Both the position numbers and the translations under genes were made by a program. Source: Brachybacterium endophyticum (GTDB lineage Bacteria > Actinomycetota > Actinomycetes > Actinomycetales > Dermabacteraceae). Taken from it: DNA of 64,000 bases. The first letter of the stretch is position 1, and every line of letters begins with the position of its first letter. The notes beneath the pieces are model-generated. The model had not been told where the DNA came from. It saw nothing but the letters and a program-made list of their open reading frames with translations, and ran no database searches. The stretch covers positions 248,001-312,000 of the forward strand of contig NZ_QFKX01000004.1 in NCBI RefSeq assembly GCF_003130585.1. Reading direction: 5' to 3'. Positions 42,926 through 51,676 of the stretch are shown piece by piece.

Positions 42926-43440
42926 CGTGAGCTCCTCTCCCCCGGTACCGCGATGGCCTCGACCATCCTCAACGACCCCGGCGACCGGGCCGACGTCCGC
43001 CGACTCCGGGCCTGAAAGTGAGCCTTGGCGTAGGTCCGTTGCCGCTCGCGTGCGGACGCGCGTCCTCTGTCGCGCGGCGTGCGCCGAGAGCCACATCATG
43101 ACACGCCGGTGCCTCCGGTCTCCTCCGCGTCGGCGCTTCCGGGCTCTCAGGGCCCTGGGGGGGGATCGGCTGTGACGGCGGGCCGGTCCACGCCTCCGCC
43201 CACCGTCCGCGTCGTGGCACCTCTCGTCAGTGTCCGCCGATGGCTCCACGTGAGGGCTCACGCCTCATAGGACGTCGAGACCTCACCCGGAGCCATCGAA
43301 CGCACCCGGGAGCCTCCAGTAGACGCGCGACGTCGCGATGCGAGCGCGTGGTCCCGAGGTCATCCCACCGAGCCCGGCACCGTCCCGTGCCCGCCACGAC
43401 CACCGCACCCACACCGTCCGGGCCTGTGGCCCCACACAGG
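42926..43440. other. Gene-poor segment of the accessory region
   Basis: About 515 bases with no convincing gene on either strand; open frames here are Arg/Pro/Ser-rich shadows without SD sites. It holds an 8-G run at 43157-43164. Codon structure looks random compared with the flanking respiratory genes, as if decayed or never coding. Confidence 0.5.
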
Positions 43441-43486
43441 ACGATCCCCGCAGCTCCCCGGGAAGACGGGGTGCTGCGGGGATCGT
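43441..43486 (-). terminator. Hairpin terminator of the ctaC-ctaD-ctaF operon
   Basis: A 14-bp outer stem (43441-43454 with 43473-43486) and inner CCCCG/CGGGG pairing separated by one mismatch; loop GGAAGA. It lies 74 bases beyond the ctaF stop. Confidence 0.65.
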
Positions 43487-43559
43487 GTGAGCGGTCCGCC
43501 GCGTGCGGCCTGAGCGCTGCGGCCTGCTGAGGGGTGTCTGCTCGGCTTCGAGCTCATCC

Positions 43560-43976
43560 TCAGTGGGCGTGCTGCCCGCGGGAGAACTCCATGACCCAGC
43601 CAACGAGGCCGACGATCGCGAAGATCGTGCCGATGGCGAGGATCCACCAGCCAGCCGCGATGCCCAGGAAGCACAGGCCCGCGCCGATGGAGGTCCACAT
43701 GGGCCACCAGCTGTACGGGGAGAAGCTTCCCTGGACACCGGCCTCGTCGGAGACCTCGGCCTCGGGGTTCTCCTCGGCGCGGTCGGGGAACCGACGCGAG
43801 GCCCAGGTGAGGGTGGTCGCGATCAGCGCTGCGAGCAGCGAGACCATGATGAACGCGGGGAACCCAGCGGTCTCGATGCCCAGCGGCGACCAGACGCCGG
43901 TCAGGATGCCGTAGGCGATCGTCACGACGAGGAAGAACGCGGCCAGGATCCAGAAGATCAGGGCGGTGGTGCGCAT
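43560..43976 (-). CDS. ctaF: Cytochrome c oxidase subunit IV (actinobacterial CtaF)
   Basis: 138 aa with four predicted membrane helices, beginning LIFWILAAFFLVVTIAYGILTG and ending with IFAIVGLVGWVMEFSRG. The central polar stretch DRAEENPEAEVSDEAG links the halves. Actinobacterial subunit IV stabilises the oxidase within the supercomplex. Its ATG at 43976 is three bases after the ctaD stop. Confidence 0.92.
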   Translation of the reverse strand: MRTTALIFWILAAFFLVVTIAYGILTGVWSPLGIETAGFPAFIMVSLLAALIATTLTWASRRFPDRAEENPEAEVSDEAGVQGSFSPYSWWPMWTSIGAGLCFLGIAAGWWILAIGTIFAIVGLVGWVMEFSRGQHAH

Positions 43977-43979
43977 GTG

Positions 43980-45689
43980 TCAGTTGCTCCTCGGGTTCTT
44001 GATCGGCTCCTCCGCGAGGAGGTGCGACTGTGCCCCCACCTCGGGGTGGTGCAGGTCGAAGGCGGGGCGCTCGGAGCGCACGCGCGGCAGGGAATGGAAG
44101 TTGTGACGCGGCGGCGGGCAGGACGTCGCCCACTCGAGCGATGCGCCGTAGCCCCACGGGTCGTCGACCTCGATCTTCTTCGCCTGGACGTGGGTGATGA
44201 CCACGTTCAGCAGGAAGGGCAGCGTCGAGGCGCCGAGCACGAAAGCGCCCACCGTGGAGAGCTTGTTCATCCAGTCGAACTGGTCCTCGGCGAGGTAGTT
44301 GACGTAACGACGCGGAGCGCCCTCCACACCCAGCCAGTGCTGGATCAGGAACGTCAGGTGGAAGCCGATCATGAACATCCAGAAGTGGAACTTGCCCAGC
44401 TTCTCGTTCAGCTTGTACCCGAACATCTTGGGCCACCAGAAGTAGAAGCCCGCGAACATCTCGAAGGCGACCGTCCCGAACACCACGTAGTGGAAGTGGG
44501 CCACCACGAAGTAGGTGTCGGACAGGTGGAAGTCCAGCGCGGGGCTCGACAGGATCACGCCCGTCAGGCCACCGAAGAGGAACGTGGTGAGGAAGCCCAG
44601 GGAGAACAGCATCGGTGTCTCGAAGGTCAACGACCCTCGGAACATCGTGCCGACCCAGTTGAAGAACTTCACGCCGGTGGGGATGGCGATCAGCATCGTC
44701 ATGAAGCTGAAGAAGTTCAGCATGACGGCGCCGGTCGTGTACATGTGGTGCGCCCACACGGTCACCGAGAGGGCCGCGATGGAGATCGTCGCGTACACGA
44801 GCGTCTTGTACCCGAAGGTGGGCTTGCGGCTGAAGACCGGGAAGATCTCGGTCGCGATGCCGAAGAACGGCAGGGCGATGATGTAGACCTCGGGGTGGCC
44901 GAAGAACCAGAACAGGTGCTGCCAGAGCACCGCGCCGCCGTTCTCCGGGTCGAAGATGTGGGCCCCGAAGCGTCGATCCGCTCCGAGTGCCAGCAGCGCG
45001 GAGGCCAGGACCGGGAACGCCATCAGCACGAGCAGCGCGGTGATCAGCGCGTTCCAGGTGAAGATCGGCATCCGGAACATGGTCATGCCGGGCATGCGCA
45101 TGCAGATGATGGTGGTGATGAAGTTGACCGAGCCCAGGATGGTGCCGAAGCCCTGCAATCCGAGGCCGAAGACCCACAGGTCACCGCCGAGTCCCGGTGT
45201 GAACGTGGTGTCCGACAAGGGGGCGTAGGCGAACCAGCCGAAGGAGGCCGCGCCCTGGGGGGTGAGGAAGCCGGCGACCACGATCATCGAGCCGAACAGC
45301 GTGATCCAGAAGGCGAACATGTTCAGACGCGGGAAGGCCATGTCGACCGCGCCGATCTGGAGCGGCACGAAGTAGTTGGCGAAGCCGTTGAACAGCGGCG
45401 TCGCGAACATCAGCAGCATGATCGTGCCGTGCATCGTGAACAGCTGGTTGTACTGGTCCTTGGAGACCACGACCTGCAGGCCGGGGGCCCACAGCTCGGC
45501 GCGGATCATCAGCGCCAGCACACCGCCGAAGCAGAAGAAGAAGAACGCCATGCCGAGGTAGAGCAGACCGATGACCTTGTGGTCGGTGGTCGTGATCACC
45601 TTGACGAAGCGCCGGCCGAGCGAGGACTCACGTGCAGGCTGGTACGTGACCCCCTCGCGCACGGGCGCCGTGGGAACCTGGGTGCTCAT
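43980..45689 (-). CDS. ctaD: Cytochrome c oxidase subunit I (aa3-type)
   Basis: 569 aa, 12 helices. Heme a/a3 and CuB histidines are carried in [33 protein letters not shown] (with the proton-channel Glu), [10 protein letters not shown] and the late [11 protein letters not shown]. The binuclear centre reduces oxygen to water. Its ATG overlaps the ctaC stop by 4 nt (ATGA). The extended C-terminus of about 40 polar residues is usual for the group. Confidence 0.96.
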   Translation of the reverse strand: MSTQVPTAPVREGVTYQPARESSLGRRFVKVITTTDHKVIGLLYLGMAFFFFCFGGVLALMIRAELWAPGLQVVVSKDQYNQLFTMHGTIMLLMFATPLFNGFANYFVPLQIGAVDMAFPRLNMFAFWITLFGSMIVVAGFLTPQGAASFGWFAYAPLSDTTFTPGLGGDLWVFGLGLQGFGTILGSVNFITTIICMRMPGMTMFRMPIFTWNALITALLVLMAFPVLASALLALGADRRFGAHIFDPENGGAVLWQHLFWFFGHPEVYIIALPFFGIATEIFPVFSRKPTFGYKTLVYATISIAALSVTVWAHHMYTTGAVMLNFFSFMTMLIAIPTGVKFFNWVGTMFRGSLTFETPMLFSLGFLTTFLFGGLTGVILSSPALDFHLSDTYFVVAHFHYVVFGTVAFEMFAGFYFWWPKMFGYKLNEKLGKFHFWMFMIGFHLTFLIQHWLGVEGAPRRYVNYLAEDQFDWMNKLSTVGAFVLGASTLPFLLNVVITHVQAKKIEVDDPWGYGASLEWATSCPPPRHNFHSLPRVRSERPAFDLHHPEVGAQSHLLAEEPIKNPRSN

Positions 45690-46597
45690 TGGTGGACCTC
45701 ATCTCCGGTGCGGCCGTTGGCCGCGTCGTCCTTCTCGCGCATGTTCCAGTCCTCCTGGTTGCGGTTCAGCGTGTTGTCGAGCTGACCGTCGTTCCCGTTG
45801 TCCCGGAGTTCCTGCATGTGCTTGTCGTACTCCTCCTGGGAGACCACCTTGACGTTGAACAGCATGTCCGAGTGGTACTCGCCGCACAGCTCGGCGCACT
45901 TGCCGGCGTAAGTGCCTTCACGGGTCGGGGTGACCTGGAAGGAGTTGGTGTGCCCGGGGAACAGGTCCTTCTTGTAGAGGAAGTCCGGGATCCAGAACGA
46001 GTGGACCACGTCGCGGGAGTCCAGGTGGAACTCGACCGACTTGTTCACCGGCAGGTACAGCACCGGCAGCGAGTCGGCGGCGCCGGGGGTGCCGGTCTCG
46101 AAGGACTGCACCCCGGCGTCCTCGTGGGTGTCGGCGTCGACGTAGTTGAAGTCCCAGCTCCATTGCTTCGCGACCACGTTGACCGTCACATCGGGATCGG
46201 GTTTCTGATCCACGATGTCACCGACGTCGCGCTGGGTGAAGTAGAAGAGCGTCATGATCATGACGACCGGGACGAGGGTGAAGATCATCTCGATCGGCAT
46301 GTGGTAGCGCAGCTGCACCGGGTAGCCGGTGTCGTTCTTGCGGCGGCGGTAGGCGATCGCGCACCAGATGGCGAGCCCCCACACGACCAGCCCGACGAGC
46401 ACGAGCGCGATCCAGGATCCCGTCCACAGCTGCGTGATGCGCTCGGTCTTGTCGGTGATCTGGACACCGTCGTCGGCGCCGGGCAGGAAGCCGCGCTTCT
46501 GCGCCGGCGTGCAGCCGGCCAGCGCGATCGTCGCCAGAGCGAGACCAGCGGCCACGCGGCGCAGGCGCCGAGGTCGTTGCGGGGACTGGGGGATCAC
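45686..46597 (-). CDS. ctaC: Cytochrome c oxidase subunit II (CuA lipoprotein)
   Basis: 303 aa. An N-terminal lipoprotein signal ends with LAGC (Cys29), two membrane helices follow ([35 protein letters not shown]), then the cupredoxin domain. CuA ligands are His199, then Cys234, Cys238, His242 and Met245 ([12 protein letters not shown]). It receives electrons from QcrC and passes them to heme a. The GTG at 46597 has GGAAGG eight bases upstream. The operon continues into ctaD and ctaF. Confidence 0.95.
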   Translation of the reverse strand: MIPQSPQRPRRLRRVAAGLALATIALAGCTPAQKRGFLPGADDGVQITDKTERITQLWTGSWIALVLVGLVVWGLAIWCAIAYRRRKNDTGYPVQLRYHMPIEMIFTLVPVVMIMTLFYFTQRDVGDIVDQKPDPDVTVNVVAKQWSWDFNYVDADTHEDAGVQSFETGTPGAADSLPVLYLPVNKSVEFHLDSRDVVHSFWIPDFLYKKDLFPGHTNSFQVTPTREGTYAGKCAELCGEYHSDMLFNVKVVSQEEYDKHMQELRDNGNDGQLDNTLNRNQEDWNMREKDDAANGRTGDEVHQ

Positions 46598-46830
46598 AGG
46601 ATGACCTTCCACTCGTCGGCCCTCCGTCGGGGAACACGGTGTGCCGCATGCCGGGGGCAGCGCGCGCCGCGTGCGCGGAGGACGTGTGCTTCGCGGGTCG
46701 GGGCAGACCCGGTGACGTGTCTCGTGGTCGATCCCGTGCGGGCGATCGCGGCAGCGCCGGCGAGGGAAGGATCCTCGCCGCCGACGACCAGCGGTCGGAC
46801 CCGTGGGGACGAACATGACGGCACAGCGTC

Positions 46831-46859
46831 ATCATACGCGTTCCCCCGCCTGTCTTCAG
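46831..46859 (-). promoter_or_regulatory. Candidate promoter of the ctaC-ctaD-ctaF operon
   Basis: On the minus strand CTGAAG (46859-46854) is followed after 17 bases by TATGAT (46836-46831). Transcription would begin near 46824, giving a leader of about 225 bases. Confidence 0.45.
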
Positions 46860-46907
46860 CTCTCAGGATCCGGTGTCGGCTGCCGTGACGACGTGCACAG
46901 ATGACGA

Positions 46908-46955
46908 CGACGGGCCCGCTCCCGCTCCGGTGGCGGAGCGAGTGCGGGCCCGTCG
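46908..46955 (-). terminator. Hairpin terminator after the ErpA-type gene
   Basis: A 12-bp outer stem (46908-46919 with 46944-46955) and 6-bp inner stem (46923-46928 with 46935-46940) with mismatches between, 36 bases beyond the stop. Confidence 0.6.
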
Positions 46956-46990
46956 CAGGGACCTGGGGTCCCGAAGGACCTCGGACGGCG

Positions 46991-47344
46991 TCAGCTGAAG
47001 GAATCACCGCAGGCGCAGGAGCTGCCTGCGTTGGGGTTGTCGATCGTGAACCCCTGCTTCTCGATGGTGTCCGAGAAGTCGATCGTCGCACCTGCGAGAT
47101 ACGGCGCACTCATGCGATCCACGACGACCTCGACACCGTCGAAGTCGACGGTCCCGTCGCCGTCCATGAGCCGCTCGTCGAAGTACAGCTGGTAGATCAG
47201 TCCGGAGCAGCCGCCGGGCTGCACCGCGATGCGCAGTCGCAGATCATCGCGGCCCTCCTGCTCGAGCAGGGACGTGACCTTCGCCGCGGCCCCGCTGGTG
47301 AGCGTCACCGCATGGGCGGGCGCTTCGGTATCGATGGTGGTCAT
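46991..47344 (-). CDS. erpA: Iron-sulfur cluster insertion/carrier protein (HesB/IscA/ErpA family)
   Basis: 117 aa. The three family cysteines are present: one in VQPGGCSGLIYQL and two in SSCACGDSF at the C-terminus. A-type carriers hold 2Fe-2S or 4Fe-4S clusters and hand them to apo-proteins, fitting the neighbouring Rieske protein. GAGGAGGA six bases before the ATG at 47344 is a strong SD. The ErpA versus IscA/SufA choice is not firm. Confidence 0.88.
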   Translation of the reverse strand: MTTIDTEAPAHAVTLTSGAAAKVTSLLEQEGRDDLRLRIAVQPGGCSGLIYQLYFDERLMDGDGTVDFDGVEVVVDRMSAPYLAGATIDFSDTIEKQGFTIDNPNAGSSCACGDSFS

Positions 47345-47417
47345 CCGGGTTCCTCCTCACTGCAGGTACCTCCAGGTTACGCCTTGCGCGGCGCTCGGTG
47401 CACCAGCGCCGGTCAGC

Positions 47418-48833
47418 TCACACCTCGCGCCGCGGGAGCGAAGCGGCTCCGCGCAGCAGCAGCGCCTCGGCCAGGCAGACCCGGGAGAACTCCCCCAAGT
47501 GCAGGGACTCGTCGACGCCGTGTGCCCGGGAGTCGGGGTCCTCGACACCGGTGACGAGGACCTCCGCCCCCGGGAACACCTCGAGCAGGTCGGCGATGAA
47601 CGGGATCGAGCCGCCCAGTCCCGTGTCCACCGGCTCGGTGTCCCAGGCGTCACGGAATGCACTGCGGGCCAGGCGCATCGCGGGCGTGTCGGCAGGGGCG
47701 CGGAAGGGACGCCCCTGCTCCCCGCGCTCGATCTCGACCACGGCGCCGCGGGGCGCGTTGCGCTCCAGGTGGTCCACCAGGGCGTCCATGGCCGCCGCCG
47801 GGTCCTGCCCCGGGGGGATGCGCAGCGAGATCTTCGCCCGCGCCGCCGGCACCAGGGTGTTGGAGGCGTCGCGCACACTGGGGGCGTCGATGCCGATCAC
47901 AGAGAGGGCGGGCGCCGACCACAGGCGCGAGGTGAGCGACCCGGTGCCGGCCAGGGGCTGCCCCGCGGGGATGCCGGCGTCGCGCCGGTAGTCCTCCTCC
48001 GGCATCTCCACCGCGGGCGCCTCGGCGCGCACGAGGTCGGGGACGGCGACCGACCCCTCGTCGTCGTGCAGCGTGGAGACCAGCCGCCCCATCTGGGTGA
48101 GCGCGTCCAGCACCGGCCCGCCGAACATCCCCGAGTGGACGGCGCGCTCGAGGACCCGCACGGTGACGGTGAGGTCGACGACACCGCGCAGGCTGGTGGT
48201 CAGGGCCGGTGTGCCCACGGCCCAGTTCGCGGAGTCGGCGACGACGATCGCGTCGGCCTCGAGCTGATCGCGGTGGGCCTCGATGAACCGGCGGAAGGTC
48301 GGGGATCCCGCCTCCTCCTCGCCCTCGACGAAGACGGTGACGCCGACGCCGAGCTCGGCGAGCTCCTCCCCCACCAGCCGCAGCGCGGTCACGTGCGCCA
48401 TCACGCCGGCCTTGTCGTCGGCCGCTCCGCGCCCGAACAGACGATCACCGCTGCGCGTCGGCTCGAAGGGATCCGTCGTCCAGCTCGCCGGGTCCCCGGT
48501 GGGCTGGACGTCGTGGTGGGCGTAGAGCAGGACGGTGGGCATCCCCTCGCGGGCGGGGCGGCGGGCGATCACCGCCGGGGCGCCGTCGTCGACGTGGGTG
48601 ATGGACACCTCCGACATGCCGGCGTCACGCAGCAGGGAGGCGACCGCCTCGGCGCTCTCGTGCACGGGCGCCCGGTCGTACCCGGGGAAGGCGATGGAGG
48701 GGATCCGCACCAGGGCGGAGAGGTCCTCGATCGCTCGCGGGAGCATCGGTTCGAGCTTCTCCCGCAGCTGCTCGACCGCGCGGGGATCGGCGGGGTCGGA
48801 CGACGGGGACCAAGGGGCGCTGTGGTGGGACAT
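47418..48833 (-). CDS. M20-family dipeptidase
   Basis: 471 aa. Zinc ligands and catalytic residues appear in order: LLYAHHDVQPTGDP (His, Asp), FGRGAADDKAGVMAH (Asp), VFVEGEEEAGSPTF (Glu pair), DSANWAVG and the late HLGEFSRV His. The lid/dimer domain lies at about residues 200-325. It should cleave dipeptides or N-acyl amino acids in the cytoplasm. The ATG at 48833 has TACGGT seven bases upstream and a GAGGGG very close, so initiation may be leaderless. It is divergent from the DUF3043 gene. Confidence 0.9.
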   Translation of the reverse strand: MSHHSAPWSPSSDPADPRAVEQLREKLEPMLPRAIEDLSALVRIPSIAFPGYDRAPVHESAEAVASLLRDAGMSEVSITHVDDGAPAVIARRPAREGMPTVLLYAHHDVQPTGDPASWTTDPFEPTRSGDRLFGRGAADDKAGVMAHVTALRLVGEELAELGVGVTVFVEGEEEAGSPTFRRFIEAHRDQLEADAIVVADSANWAVGTPALTTSLRGVVDLTVTVRVLERAVHSGMFGGPVLDALTQMGRLVSTLHDDEGSVAVPDLVRAEAPAVEMPEEDYRRDAGIPAGQPLAGTGSLTSRLWSAPALSVIGIDAPSVRDASNTLVPAARAKISLRIPPGQDPAAAMDALVDHLERNAPRGAVVEIERGEQGRPFRAPADTPAMRLARSAFRDAWDTEPVDTGLGGSIPFIADLLEVFPGAEVLVTGVEDPDSRAHGVDESLHLGEFSRVCLAEALLLRGAASLPRREV

Positions 48834-48840
48834 GCCCCTC

Positions 48841-48846
48841 ACCGTA
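48841..48846 (-). promoter_or_regulatory. -10 box predicting a leaderless M20 peptidase mRNA
   Basis: TACGGT on the minus strand, seven bases before the ATG at 48833. Confidence 0.4.
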
Positions 48847-48910
48847 GCGCTGTGTCGGCAGCCGACGGGCACGTCGGTCGCGCCGGGTCGAAGCCGCCCT
48901 CCGCTCCGCC

Positions 48911-48916
48911 TAGACT
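48911..48916 (+). promoter_or_regulatory. -10 box predicting a leaderless DUF3043 mRNA
   Basis: TAGACT lies exactly six bases before the GTG at 48923; no SD precedes it. Confidence 0.55.
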
Positions 48917-48922
48917 GGCCCG

Positions 48923-49549
48923 GTGAGTCCGCGCAAGTCTTCCGAGTCCGAGCCCTCGACCACTCCCCGCCGCGGCGGCGAGGAGGTCCCCGGCGTCACC
49001 TCGTCCCCGTCGCACAGCGAGGGGAAGGGGCGCCCGACCCGCACCCGCAAGGAGGCGGAGGCCGCCCGTCGCCGCCCCATCGTGGTGACGGACCGCAAGG
49101 AGGCCCGCCGCCGCGACCGGGCGCACGCCGCCCAGGAACGTCAGCAGGCCCAGCAGGCGATGATGACGGGCGACGAGGCCCACATGCCTGCCCAGCACAA
49201 GGGCAGCGAGCGCCGCTTCGTGCGCGACGTCGTGGACACGCGACGCAACGTCGCCGAGCTCTTCTTCCCCGTCGCCCTGATCCTGATGCTGGCCGCCCTG
49301 CTGCTGCCGCTGATCATGCCGCAGCTGTACACGAGCATGAGCGTGATCATGCTGGTCGTGCTGTGGGGCGGGATCCTGCTGTGCGTGATCGACTCCCTGG
49401 TGCTGCGCCGCCGCATCCGTTCACGCCTGACCGAGCGCTTCGGCGAGGTGCGCCAGGGTCTGGTCGGCTACGGCATCATGCGCTCGCTGCAGATCCGGCG
49501 CTGGCGCCTGCCGCGTGCGCAGGTGCGCCACGGCGACGAGGTGCGCTGA
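48923..49549 (+). CDS. DUF3043 family membrane protein
   Basis: 208 aa. A long basic, Lys/Arg-rich N-terminus (KGRPTRTRKEAEAARRRP) with RRFVRDVVDTRRNVAELFFP leads to two membrane helices (about residues 112-155), then a basic cytoplasmic tail LRRRIRSRLTERFGE and QIRRWRLPRAQV. This layout is DUF3043, universal in actinobacteria, function unknown. GTG start with TAGACT six bases upstream. Convergent with aspS across a long hairpin. Confidence 0.9.
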   Translation: MSPRKSSESEPSTTPRRGGEEVPGVTSSPSHSEGKGRPTRTRKEAEAARRRPIVVTDRKEARRRDRAHAAQERQQAQQAMMTGDEAHMPAQHKGSERRFVRDVVDTRRNVAELFFPVALILMLAALLLPLIMPQLYTSMSVIMLVVLWGGILLCVIDSLVLRRRIRSRLTERFGEVRQGLVGYGIMRSLQIRRWRLPRAQVRHGDEVR

Positions 49550-49598
49550 CCTTCCCGCTCCCCCCGACGAGGCCCCGATCCCCCGGACGAGGCCCCGA

Positions 49599-49648
49599 CC
49601 ACGAAGGGCGGGCCGCCTGCTGAGAAGCAGTCGGCCCGCCCTTCGTGG
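49599..49648. terminator. Bidirectional hairpin between the DUF3043 gene and aspS
   Basis: A 17-bp outer stem (49599-49615 with 49632-49648) plus an inner 5-bp stem CTGCT/AGCAG with loop GAGA. Confidence 0.85.
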
Positions 49649-49687
49649 ATCAGGCGCGGGGCCGGCACTGCGGCCGGCCCCTGCCCG

Positions 49688-51508
49688 TCAGCTGCGAGAG
49701 CTCGAGGAGTCCTCGGTGCCCGCGCCATCCGCGGAGGAGTCGCCCCCCTCGGCTCGCTTGGGCTTCGCGTCCACCCCTGCCTCCTTGCGCTGCTGGGCGG
49801 TGATGGGCGCGGGAGCCTGGGTGAGCGGGTCGTAGCCGCCACCGGACTTCGGGAAGGCGATCACGTCGCGGATCGAGTCGGTGCCCGCGAGCAGGGCCGC
49901 GATGCGGTCCCAGCCGAAGGCGATGCCGCCGTGCGGCGGGGCGCCGAAGGCGAAGGCGTCCAGCAGGAAGCCGAACTTCTCGCGCGCCTGCTCCTGGTCG
50001 ATCCCCATCACACGGAACACGCGCTCCTGCACGTCCTGCTGATGGATGCGGATCGAGCCGCCGCCGATCTCGTTGCCGTTGCACACGATGTCGTAGGCGT
50101 AGGCCAGGGCGTTGCCCGGGTCGGTGTCGAAGCTGTCGAGGAACTCGGGCTTGGGCGAGGTGAAGGCGTGGTGCACGGCCGTCCAGGCGCCGGAGCCGAC
50201 GGCGACGTCCCCGGCCGCGACGGCGTCGCTCGCGGGCTCGAACATGGGAGCGTCCACGACCCACACGAACGCGAAGGCGTCGTGGTCGATCAGGCCCAGA
50301 CGCTCGGCGATCTCGCCGCGCGCGGCGCCCAGCAGGGCGCGCGAGGACTTCGGCTCGCCGGCGGCGAAGAACACGCAGTCCCCGGGCTTGGCCCCGACCT
50401 TCTCGGCGAGTCCGGCCTTCTCCGCCTCAGAGATGTTCTTGGAGACGGGGCCGGTGAGCGAACCGTCCTCCTGGATCAGCACGTAGGCGAGTCCCTTCGC
50501 GCCGCGCTGCTTGGCCCAGTCCTGCCATGCGTCCAGGGTGCGGCGGGGCTGCGAGGCACCTCCCGCCATCACGACCGCACCCACGTAGGGCGACTGGAAC
50601 ACCCGGAAGGGAGTGTCCTGGAAGTACTCGGTCATCTCGGTGATCTCGAGATCGAAGCGGAGGTCGGGCTTGTCCGACCCGAAGCGCCGCATCGACTCCT
50701 CGTAGGTGATCCGCGGGATCGGCGTGGTGATGTCACGTCCCGCGACCTTCCAGACGTTCGCCAGCAGACGCTCGGTGAGGGCGATGACGTCCTCCTGGTC
50801 CACGAAGCTCATCTCGATGTCGAGCTGGGTGAACTCGGGCTGACGGTCGGCGCGGAAGTCCTCGTCGCGGTAGCAGCGGGCGATCTGGAAGTACTTCTCC
50901 ATGCCCGAGACCATGAGCAGCTGCTTGAACAGCTGCGGGGACTGGGGCAGGGCGTACCAGGACCCGGGTGCGAGGCGCGCGGGCACCAGGAAGTCGCGGG
51001 CCCCCTCGGGGGTCGAGCGGGTCAGGGTCGGCGTCTCGATCTCGACGAAGTCGTCGTCCAGGAGCGTCTCGCGGGCGGCGCGGTTGATCTGCGAACGCAG
51101 ACGCAGTGCCTGGGCGGGGCCCGAGCGGCGCAGGTCGAGGTAGCGGTAACGCAGACGCGCCTCCTCGCCGACCTCGGTGTGGTCGTCGAGCTGGAAGGGA
51201 AGCGGTGCGGAGGTGTTGAGCACCTCGACGTCGCTCGCGGTGACCTCGATCTCCCCGGTGGGCAGCGCGGGGTTCTCGTTGCCCTCGGGCCGACGGTCCA
51301 CGGTTCCGGTGACCCTGAGCACGTACTCGTTGCGCAGGTGCATGGCCTCGTCCTCACGGACGACGACCTGGGCGACGCCGCTGATGTCGCGCAGATCCAG
51401 GAAGGTCACGCCCCCGTGGTCGCGGCGACGGGCGATCCAGCCGGTCAGGGTGACGGTCTGGCCGATGTGCTCGGGGCGGAGCTCACCTGCGTAATGGGTG
51501 CGCAGCAC
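49688..51508 (-). CDS. aspS: Aspartate-tRNA ligase
   Basis: 606 aa. The OB-fold anticodon domain ([19 protein letters not shown]) is at the N-terminus; class II motif 2 is [20 protein letters not shown], with [10 protein letters not shown], and motif 3 [13 protein letters not shown]. The GAD insert of bacterial AspRS is at about residues 300-410. A Ser/Glu-rich tail of about 30 residues ends the protein. The GTG at 51508 has GAAGGA nine bases upstream. No T-box leader is seen in the 168 bases before it. Divergent from the DEAD-box helicase gene. Confidence 0.95.
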   Translation of the reverse strand: MLRTHYAGELRPEHIGQTVTLTGWIARRRDHGGVTFLDLRDISGVAQVVVREDEAMHLRNEYVLRVTGTVDRRPEGNENPALPTGEIEVTASDVEVLNTSAPLPFQLDDHTEVGEEARLRYRYLDLRRSGPAQALRLRSQINRAARETLLDDDFVEIETPTLTRSTPEGARDFLVPARLAPGSWYALPQSPQLFKQLLMVSGMEKYFQIARCYRDEDFRADRQPEFTQLDIEMSFVDQEDVIALTERLLANVWKVAGRDITTPIPRITYEESMRRFGSDKPDLRFDLEITEMTEYFQDTPFRVFQSPYVGAVVMAGGASQPRRTLDAWQDWAKQRGAKGLAYVLIQEDGSLTGPVSKNISEAEKAGLAEKVGAKPGDCVFFAAGEPKSSRALLGAARGEIAERLGLIDHDAFAFVWVVDAPMFEPASDAVAAGDVAVGSGAWTAVHHAFTSPKPEFLDSFDTDPGNALAYAYDIVCNGNEIGGGSIRIHQQDVQERVFRVMGIDQEQAREKFGFLLDAFAFGAPPHGGIAFGWDRIAALLAGTDSIRDVIAFPKSGGGYDPLTQAPAPITAQQRKEAGVDAKPKRAEGGDSSADGAGTEDSSSSRS

Positions 51509-51676
51509 GGAAGAAGTCCTTCGACGGTGGGGTGTGGACCCACCGATGCTATCGCGGGGTGAGCGATCTCGCCCCCGTCGCCCCTGTGCCGGGCCCCGGT
51601 GCCCTCCGTATCCTGGATATTCGTCCCGACCTGCACTGCCGGCGGGTCCGCCCCACCCCCGCAGTCGAAGGACACC

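Larger units (their letters stand above)
46598..46990. other. Intergenic region upstream of ctaC, downstream of the ErpA-type gene
   Basis: About 390 bases without a gene. From the left it holds the ctaC SD, a ctaC leader, a candidate promoter at 46831-46859 and a hairpin terminator at 46908-46955. Open frames here are shadows. Confidence 0.6.

Noticed and set aside
43227-43412. Short minus-strand frame upstream of the 90-aa gene
   Set aside because: Arg/Gly-rich with no SD and no recognisable fold; looks like random open frame in GC-rich DNA.
51509-51676. T-box riboswitch before aspS, and likewise before hisS
   Set aside because: The upstream regions are too short and lack the specifier stem and T-box sequence; both genes have ordinary SD sites.
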